Notes under the pieces: generated by a model | The model's input: the letters and a program-made list of their open reading frames with translations, nothing else | Told to the model about the DNA's origin: nothing | Database searches by the model: none | Position numbers and translations under genes: made by a program | Shown here: piece after piece, positions 34,432 to 46,592 of the stretch | Position numbering within the stretch: position 1 is the first letter of the stretch | Layout of the letters: every line of letters starts with the position of its first letter | NCBI RefSeq assembly: GCF_028640845.1 | Contig: NC_080540.1 | Span: forward strand, 134,134,420-134,198,419 | Length of the DNA: 64,000 nucleotides | DNA from: Ahaetulla prasina | Taxonomy: Eukaryota; Chordata; Lepidosauria; Squamata; Colubridae | Reading direction: 5' to 3'

Positions 34432-34907
34432 AAACCCAATGAGTGAAAAACCTACACTCCTGTTACCAAGAAGATCTTGCTGAACTCAGAAGCAAAATGA
34501 ACCACAGACTTGTAATATGGAATTTCCTACAAAATGTGCTGACTTCCTGGAATGACAGCTTACCTTTCTTCTCAGCTCTGTTTGCCATCTCTTTTGGGGT
34601 GCTTAGTGGCTGTCAGTGTTGCCTAAAATAACTGTGGGTTTGTTGGGAGTTTCTTGTAACACAATTCCTGGAGCAGATGGTGGCTATCTGAAGCTGTGCC
34701 CTGCCCTTCTGATTCCCATTCATAGTCAGGTAACGTCTTTATTTTTCTAATGAGAAAAACAGGTGCTGCCTTTTAGAGGTGTGTGGAAAGGGTGAGTACG
34801 CTTGGGAGGCCTGGCCACAAGCCAGGCCTGAGCCCTGTCTTAAGTTCTTAAACAGAAGCCTAGCCCCAAATCTGTGCCAACGGCAGGTACCTGATCTTTA
34901 TTTTATG

Positions 34908-34913
34908 AATAAA
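34908..34913 (+). promoter_or_regulatory. Candidate CENPX poly(A) signal
   Basis: AATAAA 477 bp after the CENPX stop codon. A second AATAAA lies at about 35051. Which one is used cannot be told from sequence alone. Confidence 0.5.
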
Positions 34914-36940
34914 CAGTGCCTGTCCTTCAACCCTTTCCCACATTCCACAGGGCCATGACATCAAAGTGTGCATGGAACCTTTTAACCATTTGATATTCCT
35001 CTAAGAAGCTGCTTCCCTCTGCTATAAATTTGTTCTTACAAAGAAACGTCAATAAATCAAAAATAACCTCCCTCCCTTGTGTGGGCTCCTTGTTGCAATT
35101 AATCATAGAAAGTCAAGTATCTTCAAAGAGTTGTTTGGCCTCCCCACCCCGCCTCTTCTTTGTAGGACGAAAGAAAAACTTTCAGAAAGGGGCAGAATAA
35201 CAAACAGCATGTGTGAGGATCCCACATCATGCAAGACCCAGCCCCTCTGTCAGCAGGGGAGGGTGGGGGGAAAGCTGTGAAATAGTAAACCTTACACATG
35301 GAGGCAGGGCGTAGCCTAATGAATCTGGTTTTGTTGTGAAAGGAAGATCAGGCCTAAAAGAAGTGTAATTGTATCTAAGGAATTCAGAACTACCGGTAAG
35401 CTCCTCTAAATTCAGTGGGACTGAGGGAACATAACCGGGAAGGACTGTGCTCTTGTGGATGTTGGATTACAGCTATCATTACCTCTGATCATCAACTATG
35501 CTGAAGCTGTAATGCAGCAATGACTAGGAGTAGCAAACTCACCATTTCAGATTTTTATACTGTGTGTGTTTGTAATTAATGATACAAATTTGAAATAGTG
35601 AATCTGTTGCCATGTCAGCTTTAAAGTAAGAACTGAAATAACCAAAGTGGTCAACGGGAGTTCTCCAGAGTGTTCCTTTCTACATATTAGCTGTGTACAA
35701 GAAATTACTATTGCTTTGCATTTGTTTCTGCTATACCTAATACTAGTTACTCCTGACAAAGAAGATGCTGATGTATCCAAAATTATTTTGAGACGCAGGT
35801 GCTTCCGACACAAGTGTGATGTGATATAAGTATTTATATTAACAACATTATCTGTTAAGAGGTAGGTGATCAACCAGCCTAAATTTAGCCAGTGACTTTT
35901 GGGTAAATGAGGATGTGAATTTTATTTCTCCAATTTGTACTAGAAGGTTTTTCCACATTGGCTTTATATTTACACATATAATCAAGTTTGGAAGTGTAAT
36001 TGCAATCAAAAATAATCAAGGGTTTGAAACATTGACAAGAGGCCCTAGTTACTGTTAACATATAAACTTACTTTGATTGAAAAAGATATTTGTCTAGCAA
36101 CCTCAACATGGTTATTACATATATTATTGCATGTCTTGAAACAAATTGCTAAAGTGCTTGCTCTATTTTCTTTTGGTTTGATTTTTGTATTCCCTGGAGA
36201 GCAATTGGCCAACCCAGTTTCTTCATATGAATTTAATTTGAATCTTGTCTAGCACACTGCCAAAGGCAGGAAGCTCTGTACTCAAGGCGAAGGTGTTCAA
36301 GAAGCATACATGTATACAATGAATTCATTACAATCAATTTTACAGCATATAATCATTTTCTAGCATACAGCTACCAGTAGAATTAACAAAATGTCCTTGT
36401 TTCGGTTTTTCCAAGAACTCCAATTCTAGTCCAGGCAGAATTAGAACAGGTTAAATATGACCTGAATGTGATCTTTAGGGTTATTCAGTGAAAATGCTGT
36501 TAAGGAATTGGTACTTTTGTTTCAAGTGGACCAAACTGTCTCACTAAATTGTGGTACACATAAAAAAAATTCTAATAGCTTGTGTAGTGACACCACTGAA
36601 TGTGTAATGGTAAGGCTGGAGAACTCAAATCAGCTCTCCCTGAAAACATCCAGTCCTACAATCTTTAGCTCTGCCTCCTACCTTGATGAAGTGACTATTT
36701 TTGCTGTTGCCTCCTTGCTTTCAGGGGGATGTCTATACTTGCTCTTTTCTCCACAACCAGCATGCCTTATTGAGGAATAAAATATGCGTGCTTATTAAAT
36801 TAAAAAAAGAGCGAGAAAAAGCAGATAGAAACTATTTAGTTGCCTCCTGGGTGAGAAACAGGGATGCCACTAGAATTGGCCCCATCTATCCATGGAGAAA
36901 TTAATCAATCTCACAAAAGTTGATCTATTTTTTTTTAAGT
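34914..36940. other. Intergenic DNA after CENPX, nothing recognised
   Basis: No exon, RNA gene or classifiable repeat was identified. The short reading frames here lack homology that I recognise and splice support. Confidence 0.4.
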
Positions 36941-36943
36941 ATG

Positions 36944-37327
36944 TGTAGTCCTCAACTTATGACCACAGTAGAGTCCAAAATTTCTATTGCTAAGTGAAAC
37001 ATTTGTTAAGTGAGTTTTGCCCTATTTTGTGACCTTTCTTGCCATAGTTAAGTGAATCACTAAACTTGTTAAGTTAGTAACGTGATTAAGTGAAGTGGAC
37101 TTCCCCCATTTTTTTTGTCACATCACAAAAGTGGATTGCGTGACCCCAGAACACTGCAACTATCATAAATATGAACCAGTTCCAAATTTCGATCACATGA
37201 CCATGGGGATGTTGCAATGGTCATAAGTGTGAAAAACAATCGTAGGAGTCAAAAACTGTCACTTTTCAGTGCCATTGTAACTTTGAATAGTCACTAAAGA
37301 AACTGTTGTTAAATCGAGGACTACCTG
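36944..37327. mobile_element. Tigger-like MITE
   Basis: Left end 'gtagtcctcaacttatgacc', right end 'aatcgaggactacctg', with the same internal order as the copy at 7260. The left terminus is worn. Confidence 0.75.
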
Positions 37328-37608
37328 TATTTACATGCAAAACCATAGTGGTGTAGAAAATTAAAATATAAGGGCTGCTACAATCAGGCAGTGCCTTGCA
37401 CATATACAGGACAAAAGATTTAGCAGATACCAATGCAGTTCTAATGTGCTCTCATTTAGATGCAAGTCTTACATGAAGGTTAATTTGCACAAAACGCACA
37501 AGGGTTGAATTTTTAAGTCTGATTATTTGATTGTCTCTGTACAAACACAGATAGAAAAAGAAGCTAAATTAGTACTTTCTTACCTAACATTTCTTTTCCT
37601 CTATAGAA

Positions 37609-37735
37609 CAGGGGTCTCCAACCGTGGCAACTTTAAGACTTGTTGTCCTGGGTCACAACACTTGTGGACTTCAATTCCACAAGTCTTAACGTTGAAGTCC
37701 ACAAGTCTTAAAGTTGCCAAGGTTGAAGACCCCTG
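37609..37735. mobile_element. Palindromic hAT MITE
   Basis: CAGGGGTCTCCAACC at the left returns inverted as GGTTGAAGACCCCTG. The interior carries 'gacttgtggacttcaa' on both arms. Confidence 0.75.
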
Positions 37736-38106
37736 CTAAAAAAGATCCTTGGAATTGTGCCAGTGTGTTACCAGGAAAATCCTTTCTGCAAATTCTGATT
37801 TTCTTAAGAAGCTACAGAATGTATTTTTCTTTTTCTTTCCACCCTTTTGGTTCACAGCTTGTCTGCTGTGTGAGAATTGTCTGCAAGTTTCCAAAATTAC
37901 ACAAACTTTTTCACCTGGAACGGTAGGGGTTGTGGGTAATTTCTCCTTTTGTTACATGCTAAAGAAGCATTTCCTCAAGAAGATCCTGCTTGAGATAGAG
38001 GGATGTACATTCTCTGCCTGAGAAGCATTTGTCAATCATGAATGCTGGGTGGCATCAACAACTTTATCACTATTAAGGCAAATTAAGGCAATTAAGTGTT
38101 TTAGAT

Positions 38107-38241
38107 CAGGAATCTCCAACTTTGGCAACTTTAAGCTTGGAGGACTCCAACTCCCAGAATTCCCCAGCCAGCTTTGCTGGCTGGGGAATTCTGGAAGTTG
38201 AAGTCCTCCAGGCTTAAAGTTGCTAAGGTTGGAGACCACTG
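38107..38241. mobile_element. Palindromic hAT MITE, near-complete hairpin
   Basis: The two arms are inverted copies around the centre 'ccagctttgctgg'. Flanking octamers ttttagat (38099-38106) and ttttatat (38242-38249) differ at one base. Confidence 0.85.
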
Positions 38242-39032
38242 TTTTATATTTTATTCCAAGAAACTGCAAATATAGTTATCTGCAATTTTTTTTAAAAGCA
38301 GACATACCTTTTCTTGGGATCCTGTAGCTGCCACACGATAAACCATACAGCTGCTTTAAAGAACTGCAAAAAGGTGTTATATTTCTGCCTACGTATAATT
38401 CAAAGCATTTGGGGAGGAATGAATCCAAACACCCCAATACCCTGATGATTATTTCTGCGACATTGTTTTGATTAGGAATTGCAAATGAGAGCAGGAAGAC
38501 TAAGTTAAGATTACTTTCAATCACAAAATGTCACTGACTGATCTTGGCTAAGAGATAGTGATGAAGTAAATTGATAGCCCAATTTATCTCATAAACTGTT
38601 GTAAAAATAAAGCAGGAAGGGAGACTGAACATTATGTTGAGAACCTGGAAAAAACTATATAAATTACAAATAGCAATGTAAAGTTTGGCATGAGAGTGCA
38701 TAATTATTTTTGATAAAAAATGTACAGGCTGAGCAAGTTATGCTTTTATTTGGGATATAGAATAAGTGTGAGAGAGGATTGTCATGCTTTCAAAGAACCT
38801 GGTACCTATAAATTGTGTAAACAACACACAGGTGCAAGCCAGCTTGTGTTCTCAGAACAGAGGTGTTCCGTCTTCTTGAAAGTGCAAGATGAAGCAAGCA
38901 AGTTATTTGAATTGCCTGCAGAGAGAAGCAAAAGTACTTTCTGTAATTATTGTGCTATTACTTTTAACCATTTTTCCAATAAATCTTCCTAATCAGAGTT
39001 TGTTCTCCAGTCTTAATCACTACGAGTTTTAG

Positions 39033-39245
39033 GTAATGTGGAGAGGTGCTAGCCTAGAAACCAGTAGTTCTAGTCCTGCCTTGGGCATGAAAGCTGACTG
39101 GGTGACTTCAGGTCAGTTATTCTCTCTCAGACCAACTTATCTGATAGAGCTGTTGTGGGGAAAATAGGAGGACAATATATGTATGTTCACTGCCTTGCGT
39201 TACTTATAAAGTAATAAAAGTGGGATAAAAATTTAATAAATACAA
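39033..39245 (+). mobile_element. L2-tailed SINE, decayed
   Basis: 'gaaaccagtagttctagtcc', then 'gctgttgtggggaaaatagg' and 'aagtaataaaagtgggataa', ending in A/T-rich (AATA)-like sequence. The same order is seen at 46400-46590. Confidence 0.55.
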
Positions 39246-39479
39246 AGTTTTGACAATTTTGCCTTTTTCTCAACTACCATTCAGTGGAATGTATGCATTT
39301 GTGACAAGATCCATCTGCGTGTCTCCAGCTGAGAACAATCTAAAGCTAAGCTAGTTTTCAGAAGCATATAGTCCTCCTTCAAACCCAACATTTTGAAACA
39401 AGCACCTCTGTGCAAATTGATTAGTCTGTGTTAGTAAGCATCAGATTTAATAAGTTCTTCTGGAGGAACTAAAAAAGAT

Positions 39480-39925
39480 TTTAAGTAAAAAAGATGCTGA
39501 GACTCTAGAAAGTGCAGAGAAGAGCAACAAAGATTATTAGGGGACTGGAGGCTAAAACATGAAGAACGGTTGCAGGAACTGGGTATGTCTAGTTTAATGA
39601 AAAGAAGGACTAGGGGAGACATGATAGCAGTGTTCCAATATCTCAGGGGTTGCCACAAAGAAGAGGGAGTCGGGCTGTTCTCCAAAGCACCTGAGGGTAG
39701 AACAAGAAGCAATGGGTGGAAACTGATCAAGGAAAGAAGCAACTTAGAGCTAAGGAGAAATTTCCTGACAGAACAAGTAATAAGTGGAACAACTTGCCTG
39801 CAGAAGTTGTGAATGCTCCAACACTGGAAATTTTTAAGAAAATGTTGGATAACCATCTGACTGAGATGGTGTAGGGTTTCCTGCCTGGGAAGGGGGTTGG
39901 ACTAGAAGGCCTCCAACTCTGTTGT
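39480..39925 (+). mobile_element. CR1-type LINE, RT C-terminus and 3' end
   Basis: The text reads as a broken CR1 ORF2 end ('gaagagcaacaaagattatt', 'ggggagacatgatagcagtg', 'gcctgcagaagttgtgaatg', 'gttggactagaaggcctcca'). It stops in 'aactctgttgt' and runs straight into a pentamer array. Confidence 0.85.
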
Positions 39926-40042
39926 TATATTATATTTATTATATTATATTATATTATATTATATTATATTATATTATATTATATTATATTATATTATATT
40001 ATATTATATTATATTATATTATATTATATTATATTATATTAA
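39926..40042. repeat. (TATAT)n-type pentamer microsatellite seeded by CR1
   Basis: About 22 units of ATATT immediately follow the CR1 3' end, consistent with growth from the LINE's terminal repeat. Confidence 0.95.
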
Positions 40043-41980
40043 CTGCTATTCAGCATTATATATGGAAACTTGTAGAAGAATTAATGGCCAGGAGACATTA
40101 CATCTATAATTTTTTTTTAAAAAACTTGCCTCTTATTGAAAAACTGGTACAAAAAAGCAGGAAACTCTTGAACTAGGTCTCTTAATTTGCTGATTTTGCC
40201 TTGCAAATCTAGAATCTGGCATCAAGCAGAATGCATGTCAGTTGAAGTATCAAAACAAAATTCTCTATTTTTAAAGAAGCCACATATGCTGTTCAACCAA
40301 ACATATGTTAATATGTACAATTCTCTGAATAGAAGGGATGTGAAGATGTTGTAGCACAGAATATCAATTATCCAACTATACAATAGTATAGCATATAAAA
40401 GGATATTATATGAAAGACCAAAACCAGCTCTGATGTCAAGAGTAACTGGTTCAAAGGAAACAAAACTTCCAACACAGGATGCAGAAATAAGATACCCGCT
40501 AAGCTCTTATGCAGAGATGGACTAACTGAAAAGTATACAGACCCACATTCTTTCAGTGAGAATAGGGTGATTGATATAGGCTGTTTTGTATAGTAACCTG
40601 AATTTGCTTTGTAATTATTTTTAGAGCAGCCACTCTTAAGTATTATAGATGATAGTAGAGCGTGTGGGCAGAACTGTTCTATGGGTTCAATTTTCATCTC
40701 ATTTTAACTGACATTAAATATCACATTGTTTGCTGTTTTAGTTACCTTCTGTTCTTTTCACTCAGAAATGTCTTCCTACCTTTCTCTTCCCTCATTCCCT
40801 CCCAAGTTTCTTCAAAGCAGCTGGAAGCATTTGGAAGTAATTAGACCTGAAGGGAAATGTTGGCCAATCTAGGAGACAATGACAAGTGCCAGGAATCCTT
40901 AGTGCCCCTTCCAGCCACTTTGAAGTTCATTCAGATGGTACAATGCTGTTTTCTTTGTTAAAAAAGCTTAGAGGGAACTGGGCCATATCAACCCTGCTGA
41001 AAGGAAAGCTGGTTACTCTGACTGGTGTCTTAACAGTGGATAGAGGTGGAATGTATGGTTCAAATGGAGACTGCACAACCATTTTAAGGATATGTCCTTA
41101 CAGAAAAGTCACACACATCCCTCATTCGCCTAATGTGAACCCCGTTTGATCATCTTTCAAACAAAAAGGCAGGCATAATTTAAAAAAAAAACACCTCTGT
41201 ATGATGTGGATCATTTATTTCTAAGAAGAAGAATGTGCTGCTTCCTTCAGTGAATGCCAACACAGGAGAAGGATTAGGATCTTTTGAGCATTACAGCACA
41301 GATGTTAAGGTATCAGTCTAGCTTTGTAGCTATTTACAGAGGTGCATCTCTTCTATCTGCCCATTCCCGTCATGAATAAATATAGCTCTTGAATGTAAGT
41401 ACTGTTGTCATGTGAAAATATGTATGTGCAGTAATTTGTAAGCAGAGCTATACAAAATGTTCCACATTCCAAATGAATGCTTTGAAATTCTGAGCTCCGG
41501 GGGGGAAAAAAACCCAGTGGTCTGAAGTTTTGTTCTCTACTGAGGACAAAACAGGGCACTTTGTTTCAGCATTTTAGCATGTACTGCCATCTCATAATTG
41601 AAGGAACTGTTTTTTTAAATAAGCCAGCCAGAGGCTTAAAGTGCATTAGTAGTCAATAAAAAAGGAGGAACTTGCCACCATTGGTTGAAGGTAACTAAAG
41701 GCAGGAGAGGGTACAATAATAAGAGTCAGCTAAGTTTATGTTCAATGATTGAAATTTATTTTTTTTAAAGCTTGCTTGCCTATTCACTGGGGTTTGAATT
41801 CTTATTAGGAAGTTAGAATCCTATATTGGAATTTAGTGATAATATTGACAAGCTGTGTGATCTTTTCAGGTAGGCTATTAAATGCAAATATTGCATTACA
41901 TAGAAGATAACCTACAGGATATTAATATCAATAGCAACACAATAGCTCTTAAACTTATATATTGTCCCATAGTGTTTTAC
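40043..41980. other. Intergenic DNA, nothing recognised
   Basis: No gene, RNA or clear repeat was identified on either strand between the CR1-linked microsatellite and the SINE at 41990. Confidence 0.4.
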
Positions 41981-41989
41981 AGCACTCTC

Positions 41990-42165
41990 TGGTTGGTTTA
42001 TAATGTCAGCATATTGCCCCCAACAATCTGGATCCTCATTTCACCAACCTCAGAAGAATGGAGGGCTGAGTCAACTTTGAACGAGTCAGGATCAAACTCC
42101 AGACAGTGGCAGAGTTTGTCTGCAATATTGCATTCTTAACACTGCACCACCATGGCTCATAATCA
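41990..42165 (-). mobile_element. Sauria-type SINE, reverse orientation
   Basis: The plus strand shows 'caatctggatcctcatttca', 'ggagggctgagtcaactttg' and 'ctgcaccaccatggctc', the reverse complement of the Sauria-type body and head. Confidence 0.75.
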
Positions 42166-42216
42166 AATGTTGTATTGAAGTGAATCTGTCCTTAGTTGGG
42201 GTTACTTAAGTAGCTA

Positions 42217-42789
42217 CAGTAGTGGCCAAAATTGTGGAAATCTTTTGGGAAAAGTGAATTTGCTAAAACTAGCTAATAACACCATTTTGTTTTTTGGAGT
42301 AGTACCGTAAAATTATTTATCAATTGAAAGATAATTGAATCAAGAATGTAATGCAATAACTTTTATGAAGGATTTGCTATTAGAATAGCAGTTACAGTAT
42401 AAACAAGAAAAGTGTAAAGTAGAAAAAATAAGATGTACAAAAATTATCACGTCAGTTACTACTTACTTCCTTTAGCATGAATTATGGCCTTACAACGTCT
42501 TCCGATAGAAGGAACCAAATCTTTTAGTTCTGCAGCTGTTATAATGTGAAACCAAGATTGAATGATTGCTTCTATTAACTGGGTTTTATTGCTGGGTCGC
42601 TTCTGACTAACATGTTTCTTTAGTTGGCTCCATAGATTTTCAATTGGGTTAAAGTCTGGGCTATTCCCAGGCCATTCTAGCAGTGGAATATGATTATCTT
42701 GAAACTCCCAAAAAAAAAATGTGTTATTAGGCATCAGACCTCAAAAATACACTTTTCCCAAAACATTTCCACAATTTTGGCCACTACTG
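42217..42789 (-). mobile_element. Tc1/mariner element, internally deleted
   Basis: Long terminal inverted repeats (CAGTAGTGGCCAAAATTGTG at the left, its complement at the right) with TA on both sides (42215-42216 and 42790-42791). The minus-strand remnant at 42734-42459 holds the C-terminal end of a Tc1 transposase, with LLEWPGNSPDFNPIENLW; its Glu is the third catalytic acidic residue. The two upstream Asp residues and the DNA-binding domain are deleted, so it cannot act alone. Confidence 0.9.
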
Positions 42790-43508
42790 TAAATATAGCA
42801 TTAGCTCACAAACTATTATAGTGTAATAGTACGGCTTCTCCATTTTATCTGCTTTTTATGGCTTTATGGCATAAAATACTTTTTATAAAATACCTACTTT
42901 TTTTGGCAGAACACTCAATATTTTGAATGTTTTAGGAATATGGGGCATTAAATTTTGACATGGAGCCGTTTTGTTCAAGGGAAGTGTTTTATAGAGTTCT
43001 TGGTGCTCAATGAGGTTGTTGATTCCTTGAAGACATTTTGTTACTCGACTACAAGACATTTTCAATACTAGAAGGGAAGGAAGTTTGGTGCCCATTACTT
43101 TTCCCTGTCAGAGTTGGTTGGAACATTTTCTCCTTGATAGTTTCTTGATTAACTTTAAACTTGTGAAATAAAGTTTTTATCCTGTCTTCCGACTGCTAGT
43201 TGGTATTCATGGATGTGCTCTGCTAGTTTTATGTCTGTCTATCCTAGTGTCTATTGCAGTCTTTACACTATATGTTGTAGATGACTCTGTTTTGCTTCTT
43301 GGGTTACATGATCTTTTGGTTTACTGTATTTTGAAGGGCCTTAATTGGTTTGTGAGTTATGGTGGTACCACGTGGTATAATAGACTTTAGTTGTTTCTGA
43401 TATGTTTTTGATGTACAGCAGTACTACCATTTTCATAGCTTGCGTTTATTGCGATGGGTTGAGTGGTCATGTAATTTCTGATAATTTCTGATAAATTTCT
43501 GATTTCCT

Positions 43509-44250
43509 TGATCGGGATGCCTTGTGCACAGTCACTCATGCGCTCGTTACCTCTCGCTTGGATTATTGTAATGCTCTCTACATGGGGCTCCCCTTGAAGT
43601 GCACTCAGAGGCTTCAGTTAGTCCAGAATGCAGCTGCACGGGTGATAGAGGGAGCTACGCGTAGCTCCCACGTAACACCGCTCCTGCGCAGACTGCACTG
43701 GCTACCTGTGGCCTTTCGAGTGCACTTTAAGGTGTTGGTTACGACCTTTAAAGCGCTCCATGGCTTAGGGCCTGGGTACTTACAGGACCGCCTGCTGTTA
43801 CCACATGCCTCCCACCGACCCGTACGCTCTCACAGAGAGGGACTTCTCAGGGTGCCGTCCGCCAAACAATGTCGGCTGGCGGCCCCCAGGGGAAGGGCCT
43901 TCTCTGTGAGGGCTCCCACACTCTGGAAAGAGCTTCCCCCGGGTTTACGCCAAATACCTGACCTTCGGACATTCCGTCGCGAACTGAAGACACATCTTTT
44001 CATTCGCGCGGGGCTGGCTTGAATTGAATTTTATTAATTTTAAATTTTTATTAATTAATTTAAATGGGGTTTTTAGTTTATGTTATATTTTAACTTCTCA
44101 GGCTAATTTTAAAATAAGTTTTTTAATTTGCATTTTAAATTGTATATTGTATTATCTGTTTTATTTTTGCCTGTACACCGCCCTGAGTCCTTCGGGAGAA
44201 GGGCGGTATAAAAATCAAATTAATAATAAATAATAATAATAATAATAAAG
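43509..44250 (+). mobile_element. L2-type LINE, RT C-terminus with intact 3' end
   Basis: A 166-codon frame (43522-44022) reads SRLDYCNALYMGLPLK, QRLQLVQNAAARVIEGA, RLHWLPVAFRVHFKVL, PTLWKELPPGLRQ, the standard C-terminal end of L2 reverse transcriptases. The 3' UTR ends in a hairpin-forming 'gccctgagtccttcgggaga' then (AAT)n. The 5' part is missing. It is inserted in the Penelope-like element in opposite orientation. Confidence 0.9.
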
Positions 44251-44290
44251 CTACATGATTTTCCATTTTGTCGGAAGATATTGTCTAGGC

Positions 44291-44417
44291 CACGGGCGTC
44301 AAACTCACAGTGTCACGTTGCTGTCCTATGACTTTTGCAATGTCCCCTTCAAAACTGGGATGAGCATGGCCTGCATGTGACTCATCTGGCCCACGGGCCG
44401 CCAGTTTGACACACCTG
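44291..44417. mobile_element. Small hAT MITE with perfect target duplication
   Basis: Octamer gtctaggc at 44283-44290 and 44418-44425. Ends 'gggcgtcaaactcac' and 'gccagtttgacacacctg' are inverted. Confidence 0.85.
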
Positions 44418-45802
44418 GTCTAGGCAGTCTATTTTCTTTTTTCTAGTGTTCTGAGTTGTTGCAGTACATTTGTGCTTGCCAGTTCCTCTTGTGGAAGTTT
44501 GGGTTGTTATTTTGGTAGTGGAGCACTTAGTTAGTGGGTGGTTTTTTGATAGACTTATGTTTCTAATTTGCGGCCATTTCTCTTTTGATGAGGATATCCA
44601 GGAAGGGCAGTTTATTGTTTTCTTCTTCCCTTATGCATTTTATTCCTTTGAAGATGTAGTCTATTGTTTCATGTGTTTTCTCCAGTTGTTTTCTTTTTTA
44701 ATAGGGCAAAAGTATCTTCCACAGCCAGATCCATATTTTTGGTGGTATGCATGGGAGTGGTATGGTTTCTACGTACTGTATTACAGTCTGCACTGTGGGT
44801 TTTGAGACTGGTGATCCTATGGGTGCTTCTCTGATTTATTGGTATATGTGTACATCAAACTGAGTCAGAGTTTGATGAGACAGAGATTGATGAGGTCCAC
44901 AATTTATAAGTATTTTGAAGTTAGTGTATTTGGTTATATAGGCTATCTTGTGTAGTACTGCTACCATGAATTCTTTCACTAGATCTGGGGTCTATGGATG
45001 TAAACATTGAATGAAACAATGATCTTTTCTTCTATTATTAGGCATTTGATTTTTCTGAAAGCACTTAATGGAATATTTGGACCCTTCTGTGAGATGTCCA
45101 TGGTTTTTTGTAAGTCCTTTAACTATGCTCTATGTTGGGCTCCCTTCTAACAATGCAGTCGAACGAAGAGGTATGTTGGGCTTGTATGTTTTTAGGTGTT
45201 GATAAAAGTGTAGGAGGGTGGGTCCACAACTTTTCATCTCCGACTGCTCCTTTTTTGTTATTTGACCTTTCCTAGTTATTTTAAGAATTCTCCTGATCTG
45301 GTTGTCTAGTTTCTGCATTGGGTTGGTGTTTACCGGAATGTAGGCTTCTTTGTCTTCTAGTAATTCTTTGGCTTTGTATGTATTGTGATCTGTCCATGAT
45401 AACTATGGTTTGGCCTTTGTCTGCTGAGAGAAGGATGATAGTTTGGTCCTTCTTTAGGTTTTTGAGGCCTGCTCTGTCTTTGGCTTTGAGATGGTTGTGA
45501 TTCTGTGTTCTTGTAGCCTGTGATCTGATTGTCTCCATTATGTTTTCTTGACTCTCTATGGCATATCCTGTGGTTTTAAATGCTATTTCTAAGGCTGCAA
45601 AGAATTATAACTGAATAGCATTATCTATGTTATAACGGAGAGCTTTCTGTAGGAGATTTTGTTTTGCATTATATGTACACCCCCCACCCGTTTCCCCAAG
45701 GAGCTATTCAGGGCTTCTTAACTTTTACTGGAGTTATGGTTTGAATTTAGCCAAGGGTTAGAGAAGAATATTCACCCGATTCAGTACTATTGTATACAGT
45801 AG

Positions 45803-45804
<2 letters not shown>

Positions 45805-45878
<74 letters not shown>
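45805..45878. repeat. (TATC)n microsatellite
   Basis: Eighteen or so uninterrupted TATC units. Confidence 0.97.
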
Positions 45879-46399
45879 CTGTAAATATGCCTTGTAGTTT
45901 AAAGCAAATTGCCTGTATATGACCAAGAGTCTTACATTATTTACTACCTGGGTGCTCCCAATCAGCAAATGTATCTTGCTTTTTATTAACAGAAAGAATG
46001 ATTCAGGAGACCAAATGTATACAGAGGTTAGGCCTGAAATCTCTAAACCATTATTAGATCAACCAAACTAATATATTACCAAATTGAAGAGCAACATCTC
46101 CTTCTCTATTAATTTTTACAATATTTAACCTTGCACAAAATACAGAAAGGAACAATAAATTGAGGATATGATAAGGAAAGGAAAAAAAACCCTCTAAGCA
46201 TATCTACAGCAAATATAGCTTTATATTGTAATAATATCTTCATTTTTACATTTTAAGCAAAGAATATAGTAAAGCCTTAATATTATAGATTGTGCTTAGC
46301 ATGACAGATGTTGTCTGTCTACTTCATGCTGCATATGAATAAAATCTCATTTCCACTTTATGCACCTAATCATGATAGTTAAGGCATCAGGATAGAAGC

Positions 46400-46592
46400 T
46401 AGGATAATGTGAATTCTAGTCCTACATAAGAAAAAAAAGCCAGTTGGGTGAGCTTGTGCTAGTCACACTCTCTTAGCCCAACTCATCTCACAGGGTTGTT
46501 GTGGGGAATTTAGGAGGAGAAAATAGTATTGTGCGTGTATGTGGTCTTGAGTTATTTATAAAAATAATAAAGGTAGGGTATAAATAAGACCC
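46400..46592 (+). mobile_element. L2-tailed SINE, decayed
   Basis: 'gaattctagtcctacataag', 'aactcatctcacagggttgt', 'ataataaaggtagggtataa', the same order as at 39033-39245. Confidence 0.55.

Larger units (their letters stand above)
42960..45560 (-). mobile_element. Penelope-like element, decayed, broken by two insertions
   Basis: Reading the minus strand, 45538-45130 holds PLE reverse-transcriptase start motifs: ILLSADKGQTIVIMDRSQYI, then LKTYKPNIPLR and EGSPT. The 44.4-45.1 kb stretch continues as decayed RT. The GIY-YIG part is at about 43330-43130 ('gagcacatccatgaatacca'), and the 3' end near 43024 matches the terminal phrase of the copy at 11745-12440. An L2 (43509-44250) and a small hAT (44291-44417) interrupt it. 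Many stops: dead. Confidence 0.75.

Noticed and set aside
42459..42734. Functional transposase gene
   Set aside because: Only the C-terminal part with one of three catalytic acidic residues remains.
43522..44022. 166-codon open frame as a host gene
   Set aside because: Its sequence is the C-terminal end of an L2 reverse transcriptase with the matching 3' UTR and tail.
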